Source: an uncultured Chloroflexota bacterium (lineage in GTDB: Bacteria; Chloroflexota; Dehalococcoidia; UBA2247; RBG-13-53-26). Taken from it: a stretch of DNA of 8,656 nucleotides. Below the pieces are notes generated by a model, which was not told the DNA's origin, made no database searches, and saw nothing but the letters and a program-made list of their open reading frames with translations. Location of the stretch: the NCBI GenBank assembly GCA_937860285.1, contig CALMBS010000111.1, positions 1 to 8,656 on the forward strand, read 5' to 3'. Below, piece by piece: positions 1-4,408 of the stretch. Position 1 is the first letter of the stretch. Each line of letters begins with the position of its first letter. The translations under genes were made by a program, and so were the position numbers.

Positions 1-375
1 CTGGTGAACGAGTACGCCCCGGAGCATGTGTCCCTGATGGTGGAGGAGGCCTGGGCCTGGGCGGAGAAGGTGAGGAACGCCGGGGGCATTTTCATTGGCG
101 ATGACTCGCCGGAGGTCGTAGGCGACTATGTGGCCGGTCCCAGCCACGTGATGCCCACGGGCGGGACGGCGCACTTCAGCTCGCCGGTGACGCTGGACGA
201 CTTCATGAAGGTGACCAGCGTCGTGGGCATCGACCGCAAGACGCTGCGGGCCATTGGCCCGGCCGCGGCCACCGTGGCCGCGGCCGAGGGGTTGGACGCC
301 CACGCGCAGGCAGTGAAGATAAGGCTGGCCAGGAGACGAAGGAAGAAACATGACGGAGATGGAGCGCCCGGCTGA
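1..375 (+). CDS. hisD: Histidinol dehydrogenase, C-terminal part (cut by the left edge)
   Basis: HisD catalyses the last two steps of histidine synthesis, the NAD+-dependent oxidation of L-histidinol to L-histidine, as a cytosolic zinc enzyme. The reading frame is open from base 1, so the gene begins outside the window; 124 residues remain. The piece carries the family motifs NEYAPEH, GDYVAGPSH and LDAHAQAV. With a constant offset of 318, the visible E8, H9, D42, H49 and H101 line up with E. coli Glu326 and His327 (general base pair), Asp360 and His419 (zinc ligands) and His367 (substrate contact), as I recall that literature. The spacing is therefore exactly that of a functional enzyme. The last 17 or so residues form a basic tail (RLARRRRKKHDGDGAPG) longer than in many homologues, and its end overlaps the next gene by 26 bp, suggesting translational coupling. 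Identification is very secure; only the missing N-terminal part is unknown. Confidence 0.96.
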   Translation: MVNEYAPEHVSLMVEEAWAWAEKVRNAGGIFIGDDSPEVVGDYVAGPSHVMPTGGTAHFSSPVTLDDFMKVTSVVGIDRKTLRAIGPAAATVAAAEGLDAHAQAVKIRLARRRRKKHDGDGAPG

Positions 376-1348
376 GGGCGATGTTGGCAGCGAGCCGGCG
401 GCGGGTGCGCCGCCGATAGAGGCGCCGATGGCGCCGGGACCAGTGGGGGCCGAGGTGCCCGGGCCGGAGACCGCCCCTCCCCCGGAGGTGAAGCCCGATG
501 AGCCCAGGGAGGTGGTCGGGGTACGCTTTCAGCGGGCGGGGAGGGTGTACTACTTCGCGCCCAACGGCCTTGAGCTCCGGGTGAACGAGCAGGTGATTGC
601 CGATACCGAACGCGGCCTGAGGATGGGGCGGGTGGTGATCGCCCCGCGGCAGGTGATGTCCAGCCAGCTGATGGAGCCGCTCAAGCCCGTCCTGCGCCTG
701 GCGACCCGGGAGGACCTGGCGCGGCTGGAGAACGTGCGGGCCAAGGAGCGCGAGGCGGTGTCGAAGTGCGATGAGCTGGCCACCAGACTGCAGCTGCCGA
801 TCAAGGTCCTCACCGCGGATGCCAGCCTGGATTGCGGTCACGTAACGGTCTTCTTCAGTGCCGAGGGACGGGTGGACTTCCGCCAGCTGGTCCGGGAGCT
901 GGCAGCGGCGGTCAGGGCCCGGGTGGAGCTGCGTCAGGTCGGCCCCCGGGACGAGGCCAAGCTGATGGGGGGCGTGGGGCGGTGCGGGTTTGCCCTGTGC
1001 TGCGCGTCCTTCCTCACCGAGTTCAGTCCGCTGTCGATCAAGACGGCCAAGGAGCAGGGGCTGTCGCTGGAGCCGGCGAAGATATCGGGCACCTGCGGGC
1101 GGCTGCTCTGCTGCCTGGGTTACGAAGCCGACTTCTACCGCTCCATGAAGGGGAAGCTGCCCGGCATGGGCAAGCAGGTGACGACTCCGTTGGGCGACGG
1201 CACGGTGGTAGGGGTCAACGCCATCAAGGAGACGGTGATGGTCCAGATGGAGAGCCAGGCGGCGGTGGAGCTGCCGGCCAGCAAGGTGACCCTGAAACCG
1301 CCCAGCGAGGCCCAGAAGAAGGGGCAGCCCAAGCCACGCAAGCGCTAG
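350..1348 (+). CDS. PSP1-domain protein, RicT/YaaT-like iron-sulfur regulatory protein
   Basis: This 332-residue protein has the PSP1 domain at about residues 55-275. Its hallmark cysteine signatures are GRCGFALCC (C212, C217, C218) and GTCGRLLCC (C249, C254, C255), with extra cysteines at 140 and 162. In Bacillus subtilis the homologue RicT (YaaT) joins RicA and RicF in a complex carrying [4Fe-4S] clusters that affects RNase Y-dependent mRNA processing and the Spo0A phosphorelay. No RicA- or RicF-like gene is in this window, so transferring that exact role is inference. Residues 1-52 are Pro/Ala/Glu-rich and look disordered, as does the basic C-terminus after about residue 312. The ATG at 350 follows a purine-rich GGAGACGAAGGAAG stretch and overlaps the end of hisD by 26 bp. 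A later start at the ATG at position 359 (residue 4) is also possible. The family call is strong; the biological role here is not established. Confidence 0.9.
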   Translation: MTEMERPAEGDVGSEPAAGAPPIEAPMAPGPVGAEVPGPETAPPPEVKPDEPREVVGVRFQRAGRVYYFAPNGLELRVNEQVIADTERGLRMGRVVIAPRQVMSSQLMEPLKPVLRLATREDLARLENVRAKEREAVSKCDELATRLQLPIKVLTADASLDCGHVTVFFSAEGRVDFRQLVRELAAAVRARVELRQVGPRDEAKLMGGVGRCGFALCCASFLTEFSPLSIKTAKEQGLSLEPAKISGTCGRLLCCLGYEADFYRSMKGKLPGMGKQVTTPLGDGTVVGVNAIKETVMVQMESQAAVELPASKVTLKPPSEAQKKGQPKPRKR

Positions 1349-1441
1349 CGCCTCGGGCCTTCGGCCAGCGGGCCGCGAACCTGCGGTTAGCGGTCGGCAA
1401 ACCGGCTGCAGGGCTACGGTTAGCCGGGCGCAAACCTCCGA
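1349..1441. repeat. Convergent intergenic gap with two near-identical hairpins
   Basis: This 93-bp gap lies between two converging genes. It holds two copies of GGTTAGC-N5-GCAAACC, at 1385-1403 and 1418-1436. Each can fold as a stem of GGTT/AACC plus GC/GC with one A-A mismatch and a 5-nt loop. A degenerate third right arm (GCGAACC) lies at about 1375-1381, just after a GGCC-TTC-GGCC hairpin at 1359-1369. Neither strand shows a clear T-tract, so this is not a textbook intrinsic terminator. Because the fold is nearly symmetrical it could act as a bidirectional 3'-end structure for both genes, or be a small repeat element. The function is inferred from position only. Confidence 0.5.
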
Positions 1442-1966
1442 TCAGCCGGCCTGGGTCACGAACTTGCGCCACTCGATGTGGGTGCGCAGGTAGTGGTAGG
1501 GGACGGAGAAGGTTGCCGGTGGAGGAGGGATGGGCGTCCGGAGCAGCTTCATGCCGGCCTCCGCGGGTGTCTGGCCGGCTTTGCGCAGGTTGCAGGCGAA
1601 ACAGCAGCCGACGACATTGTCCCAGACGTGAGCGCCTCCGCGGCTCTTGGGGATGATATGGTCCAGGGTTATGTCCTTGCTTTCGCGGCCGCAGTACTGG
1701 CAGGTGTACCGGTCGCGGTTGAATACCTCGAACCGCGTCAGGCGCTTGTGCAGGCGCGGCCGTTTGACGAACTGGGTCAGCCGGACCACGGAGGGGATGG
1801 GGACGGAGGTGTTCATGGCGTGAAGCTCTCCGCGGCCGTTCTCGACGACCTCTGCCTTGCCGTGGATCACCAGTATGACGGCCCTCCTTACGCGGCAGAT
1901 GTTGAGGGCTTCGTAGTTCTGGTTCAGGACCAGCACCGGGATATTGGTCAGGTCCGCTGACGCCAT
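1442..1966 (-). CDS. HNH endonuclease-family protein, stand-alone
   Basis: This 174-residue protein has an HNH/McrA-type zinc-finger nuclease domain at about residues 80-135. The signature reads CxxC (C89, C92), then LDHIIPKSRGG (D102, H103), then N117, then CxxCN (C122, C125, N126), so metal ligands and the predicted catalytic His/Asn are all intact. The N-terminal part (about 8-60, starting VLVLNQNYEALNICRVRRAV) is the conserved extension of a widespread bacterial group of small HNH proteins whose cellular role is unknown as far as I know. The C-terminal segment (about 150-174) contains VPYHYLRTHIEW and ends close to the stop. The ATG is preceded, on its own strand, by AGGAGCGTGAGGAA and by a good sigma70-like promoter, so it is probably monocistronic. 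It is not flanked by methyltransferase, toxin, integrase or phage genes, which argues against a restriction or homing system. DNA cleavage is predicted from the family, not shown. Confidence 0.93.
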   Translation of the reverse strand: MASADLTNIPVLVLNQNYEALNICRVRRAVILVIHGKAEVVENGRGELHAMNTSVPIPSVVRLTQFVKRPRLHKRLTRFEVFNRDRYTCQYCGRESKDITLDHIIPKSRGGAHVWDNVVGCCFACNLRKAGQTPAEAGMKLLRTPIPPPPATFSVPYHYLRTHIEWRKFVTQAG

Positions 1967-1993
1967 TTCCTCACGCTCCTGTCCAGTCCGGTC

Positions 1994-2022
1994 ATTTTAC
2001 CCAAAGGAATTTCCGAATGCAA
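1994..2022 (-). promoter_or_regulatory. Sigma70-like promoter of the HNH gene
   Basis: Read on the minus strand, TTGCAT (2022-2017) is separated by exactly 17 bp from TAAAAT (1999-1994). Both hexamers are close to the TTGACA/TATAAT consensus. Transcription would start near 1987, giving a leader of about 20 nt that holds the AGGAG/GAGGAA ribosome site and leads into the ATG at 1966. The fit of spacing and position makes this a credible promoter; it has not been tested. Confidence 0.6.
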
Positions 2023-2040
2023 ACTGGCCGCGGGCCCACA
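2023..2040. promoter_or_regulatory. Spacer between divergent -35 boxes with a short GGCC-GCG-GGCC palindrome
   Basis: Only 18 bp separate the two outward-facing -35 hexamers. The middle of this spacer is the 11-bp palindrome GGCC-GCG-GGCC at 2026-2036, centred at 2031, which is also the midpoint between the two -35 boxes. That symmetry would suit one regulator touching both promoters, but a GC-rich palindrome this short can arise by chance in such a genome. Confidence 0.25.
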
Positions 2041-2069
2041 TTGCCCCGGCTGGTCAAATCGGGTAATAT
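2041..2069 (+). promoter_or_regulatory. Sigma70-like promoter of the decarboxylase operon
   Basis: TTGCCC (2041-2046) is followed by a 17-bp spacer and TAATAT (2064-2069). The -10 stands out as an AT-rich island in GC-rich sequence, and the pair points toward the OadG gene. A start near 2076 would leave an untranslated leader of about 175 nt. The -35 is only moderately conserved; the spacing is ideal. Confidence 0.5.
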
Positions 2070-2249
2070 CTAGACTCAATATGGCGACCGGTGCCGGTAT
2101 CATGGGCCGCGCTTCGTGCTTCACACTACGGAGACCCCTGTCGGTCCGCGCGAGTTCGGCGATCATGGCCTGTGCGACGGGTGGCCGCAGCCGGGCCGCG
2201 GCGGAGGCGGGGCTGGCCTTCGGGGGAATGCCGGTCTAGGGCGCAGACG
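2070..2249 (+). other. Long leader upstream of the OadG gene, no recognised element
   Basis: These 180 bp contain no gene I can support and no riboswitch or RNA family I recognise. Three things are visible. A 12-bp near-palindrome, ACCGG-TG-CCGGT, lies at 2087-2098, just downstream of the expected transcription start. An ATG at 2102 opens a 45-codon frame that ends with TAG at 2237-2239, eleven bases before the OadG start. A small GTCT/AGAC hairpin sits directly before the OadG ATG with the weak AGGG ribosome site in its loop. Any of these could regulate translation, but none is conserved evidence by itself. Confidence 0.3.
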
Positions 2250-2624
2250 ATGGATTGGGATCAGCTGGGAGAAGCGGGCACACTGATCGGGGTGGGCATG
2301 GCGGTGGTCTTCGCCGCGCTGCTGATCCTCATGGTGGCCATTATGGTAGTCAACAGGCTGGCCCCGGAGCGGGCCAGGAAAGCGGAAGGACCAACGGTGC
2401 TGGGAGCTATCGAGATCGAGGAAGCGGAGCGGGAGAGGGTGGCGGCCATAGCAGTGGCCCTGGCCAGGGCCATGGAGCAAGGGACTCAAGGCGCTGCGCA
2501 ACAGGCCGCGGCCGGCCCGGCAGTCCCGGCCGGCGAGCCCGGCCGGTGGGCCATGGCTGGCCGGGAGCAGCTGATGCGTTCCAGGGGAAAGGCAGGACGG
2601 CAATGGGGAAAGCGTTCAGACTGA
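2250..2624 (+). CDS. oadG: OadG-type gamma subunit of a Na+-translocating decarboxylase
   Basis: This small membrane protein of 124 residues matches the OadG/MmdC family, whose members anchor and assemble the biotin-dependent, sodium-pumping decarboxylases of oxaloacetate, methylmalonyl-CoA or glutaconyl-CoA. It has one membrane segment at about residues 12-36. A cytoplasmic helix follows with the family-typical IEIEEAERERVAAIAVALARAM, shown here only as the run at about residues 55-75. After an Ala/Gln/Pro-rich linker comes the C-terminal WAMAGREQLMRSR motif (100-112). The ATG at 2250 was chosen because it places the membrane helix at the N-terminus; the frame is open further upstream to a GTG at 2091, but that would add an Arg-rich, unrelated extension. 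The ribosome site is weak (AGGG, 8 nt before the ATG). The 3' end overlaps the biotin carrier gene by 22 bp, so the two are probably translationally coupled. The substrate cannot be read from this subunit. Confidence 0.85.
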   Translation: MDWDQLGEAGTLIGVGMAVVFAALLILMVAIMVVNRLAPERARKAEGPTVLGAIEIEEAERERVAAIAVALARAMEQGTQGAAQQAAAGPAVPAGEPGRWAMAGREQLMRSRGKAGRQWGKRSD

Positions 2625-3064
2625 CCGTCAACGACAAGGCGTACGATATAGAGGTGGGGGACCTCGGCCGGCCCGAGGTCGAGGTGCGCGTTGACGGCGA
2701 GAGGTTCAACGTGCGGGTGGAGGAGGCCCCGGCCACGGACCGCGGGCCCGATCCGGTGATGTCCATTGCGGTCAGCCCGTTCATACCCCCGCCGTCACCG
2801 CCCCCGGCACCCAGAGCGGCGCGGCCCGCCGGCCCGGTGGCGGCCGGCGATGCCAAGACCCTGACCGCCCCTATGCCGGGCGTGGTCCTGGCCGTGAGGG
2901 TGAAGGAAGGGGACAAGGTCAAGAAGGGCCAGGAGGTGTGCCTCCTGGAGTCCATGAAGATGGAGCTGAACATCCTGGCCAACGCCGATGGGGTGGTGAA
3001 GAAGGTCCCGGTGTCGCAAGGGCAGAACGTGGCCCACGGGGCCGTGCTGGTCGAGTTCGAATAG
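2603..3064 (+). CDS. Biotin carboxyl carrier protein (biotinyl domain subunit)
   Basis: This 153-residue protein has a C-terminal biotinyl domain at about residues 85-153 with the biotinylation motif ESMKM. Lys119 is the predicted biotin attachment site, and the domain closes with the family's V-x-V-E-F ending. Residues 1-45 form a short N-terminal domain (MGKAFRLTVNDKAYDIEV...) like that of MmdC/GcdC-type carriers. A Pro/Ala linker at about 60-80 (IPPPSPPPAPRAARP) gives the swinging arm its mobility. The protein would accept CO2 from the carboxyltransferase subunit and deliver it to OadB. The ATG at 2603 lies inside the end of the OadG gene, preceded by AGGACGG, and oadB starts only 24 nt after its stop. 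The position between gamma and beta subunits supports a pump role rather than acetyl-CoA carboxylase, although sharing with another carboxylase cannot be excluded. Confidence 0.92.
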   Translation: MGKAFRLTVNDKAYDIEVGDLGRPEVEVRVDGERFNVRVEEAPATDRGPDPVMSIAVSPFIPPPSPPPAPRAARPAGPVAAGDAKTLTAPMPGVVLAVRVKEGDKVKKGQEVCLLESMKMELNILANADGVVKKVPVSQGQNVAHGAVLVEFE

Positions 3065-3088
3065 TGGTGTCAATGGGGGGAGTACCGC

Positions 3089-4255
3089 GTGGACTGGGAC
3101 AGCCTGCGTAGCGTATTCGACGGCTTCCTGAAGCTGGGCGAGGAACCCGAGATCCTGGGGATGATGGCCATCGGCTGCATCCTCATCTACCTCGGCATCG
3201 CCCGCAGGTTCGAGCCGCTGCTGCTGGTGGGGATCGGCTTCGGCATCCTGGTGGCCAACCTGCCGCTGCATGAGTTTGTCCATATCGGCGGGGATGTGGG
3301 TGGCGAGGCTGGGACGGCCACCGGCGTGCTCTACTACTTCCGCAAGTACCTGGTGGACACGGAGATCATACCCCTGCTCATCTTCCTGGGGCTGGGGGCC
3401 ATGACGGACTTCGAGCCCATGATCAACTACCCATATACGATACTGCTGGGCGCCGCCGCCCAGTTCGGCGTCTTTGTGGCCCTGATGGGGGCGGTGGCCA
3501 TGGGTTTTGACCTCAACGAGGCGGCGTCCATCGGCATCATCGGGGGCGCCGACGGCCCCACCACCATCTACACGGCCACCAGGCTGGCGCCGGACCTGCT
3601 GGCCCGGGTGGCGGTGGCGGCCTACTCCTACATGGCCCTGGTGCCGGTCATCCAGCCGCCCGTCATCCGGCTCATGACCACCCGGAAGGAGCGGCTGGTG
3701 AGGATGCCCTACGCGCCCCGCCGCGCCTCCAGGGTGGCCAAGATACTGTTTCCGGTGATCATGGCCGTGGTGGGCGGCATCCTGGTCCCCCGGGCGGCGC
3801 CCTTGATCGGCATGTTCGCCTTCGGCAACCTGCTCCGGGAGTGCCTGGTGGTGGAGAGGCTGTCCGACACGGCGCAGAACGCCCTGATGAACATCGTGGT
3901 CATCATTCTGGGGATCACAGTGGGCTCCACCATGACGGCGGAGGCCTTCTTCGACTGGGACACCATTCTCATCTTCGTGCTGGGGTGCGTGGCCTTCATC
4001 TTCGCCACGGCGGGCGGACTGGTCCTGGGCAAGATCATGTACTGGGCCTCAGGGGGCAAGGTGAATCCCGTCATCGGGGCCGCCGGGGTCTCGGCCGTGC
4101 CCATGTCGGCCCGGGTGTGCCAGAGGGAAATCCAGAGGGAGGACCCCAGCAACTTCGTGCTCATGCACGCCATGGGCCCCAACGTGGCCGGCGTCATCGG
4201 GACGGCGGTGGCGGCCGGCGTCCTCCTGGCCCTCGTTCCCGGGATGATGGACTAG
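3089..4255 (+). CDS. oadB: OadB-type beta subunit, Na+-translocating decarboxylase
   Basis: This is the 388-residue integral membrane subunit of a sodium-pump decarboxylase (OadB/MmdB/GcdB family) and has the usual family length. It decarboxylates carboxybiotin and couples this to Na+ export. Family motifs are present: FEPLLLVGIGFG (41-52), the GGADGPTTIYT region (152-162) with the conserved Asp155, the AYSYMALVPVIQPPVI segment (178-193), and GPNVAGVIGTA (363-373) with Asn365. Many homologues have Ser where this protein has Thr372; a hydroxyl is retained. Roughly nine hydrophobic segments are visible. The start is the GTG at 3089, which follows GGGGGAG at a good distance; an ATG at 3073 is out of frame. 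Its first residues (M)DWD repeat those of the OadG protein. No carboxyltransferase (alpha) gene follows or precedes, so the substrate, whether oxaloacetate, methylmalonyl-CoA, glutaconyl-CoA or malonate, is undetermined. Confidence 0.95.
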   Translation: MDWDSLRSVFDGFLKLGEEPEILGMMAIGCILIYLGIARRFEPLLLVGIGFGILVANLPLHEFVHIGGDVGGEAGTATGVLYYFRKYLVDTEIIPLLIFLGLGAMTDFEPMINYPYTILLGAAAQFGVFVALMGAVAMGFDLNEAASIGIIGGADGPTTIYTATRLAPDLLARVAVAAYSYMALVPVIQPPVIRLMTTRKERLVRMPYAPRRASRVAKILFPVIMAVVGGILVPRAAPLIGMFAFGNLLRECLVVERLSDTAQNALMNIVVIILGITVGSTMTAEAFFDWDTILIFVLGCVAFIFATAGGLVLGKIMYWASGGKVNPVIGAAGVSAVPMSARVCQREIQREDPSNFVLMHAMGPNVAGVIGTAVAAGVLLALVPGMMD

Positions 4256-4304
4256 AACCGGGCCGACCGTCCCGGAGCAGGGTGGGGCGGCCAGCCCGGG
4301 GCCG
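4256..4304 (+). terminator. Possible GC-rich 3' hairpins after oadB
   Basis: Directly after the oadB stop, CCGGG (4258-4262) can pair with CCCGG (4271-4275) over an 8-nt loop, and CGGCC (4288-4292) with GGCCG (4300-4304) over a 7-nt loop. There is no T-tract, so an intrinsic terminator is doubtful. The 153-bp gap and the promoter-like signal further on do suggest that the operon ends here. Confidence 0.25.
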
Positions 4305-4364
4305 GCGGCGGGGAACGACCACACTACCACTTTCAGCGGCTGACTCCGGCTGGGGTTTACAGGC

Positions 4365-4383
4365 ATCCTATACTGTATGGGAT
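4365..4383 (+). promoter_or_regulatory. 19-bp palindrome over a TATACT -10 box: candidate operator and promoter
   Basis: ATCCTATACTGTATGGGAT is an inverted repeat about one central base: ATCC pairs with GGAT and ATAC with GTAT, and only one symmetric position (T against G) fails. It covers a -10-like hexamer TATACT (4369-4374) and the expected start of transcription, 26 nt or more before the GTG at 4409. No good -35 lies 16-18 bp upstream; TTTACA at 4356 is too close and CTGACT at 4340 is too far. A dimeric repressor bound here would block the promoter of the P-type ATPase operon. The regulator is unknown and is not encoded in the window. Confidence 0.5.
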
Positions 4384-4408
4384 TGGCGAGAAAGAGGCGA
4401 CTATCCGC

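Noticed and set aside
1478..1960. A 160-codon plus-strand frame opposite the HNH gene
   Set aside because: The minus-strand frame has the full HNH signature, a promoter and a ribosome site; the opposite frame has none of these.
2087..2140. Resemblance to a cobalamin riboswitch (GGTGCC near GGAGACC)
   Set aside because: The two pieces are only about 40 nt apart, and the conserved GCCACTG and CGCAACTG elements of that class are missing.
2102..2239. A 45-codon frame in the leader of the OadG gene
   Set aside because: There is no convincing ribosome site, no hydrophobic or amino-acid-rich leader character, and no known homologue. It is kept only as an open possibility in the leader finding.
4340..4361. 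-35 boxes CTGACT and TTTACA for the ATPase promoter
   Set aside because: The spacers to TATACT are about 23 and 7 bp, outside the usable range, so only the -10 and palindrome are reported.
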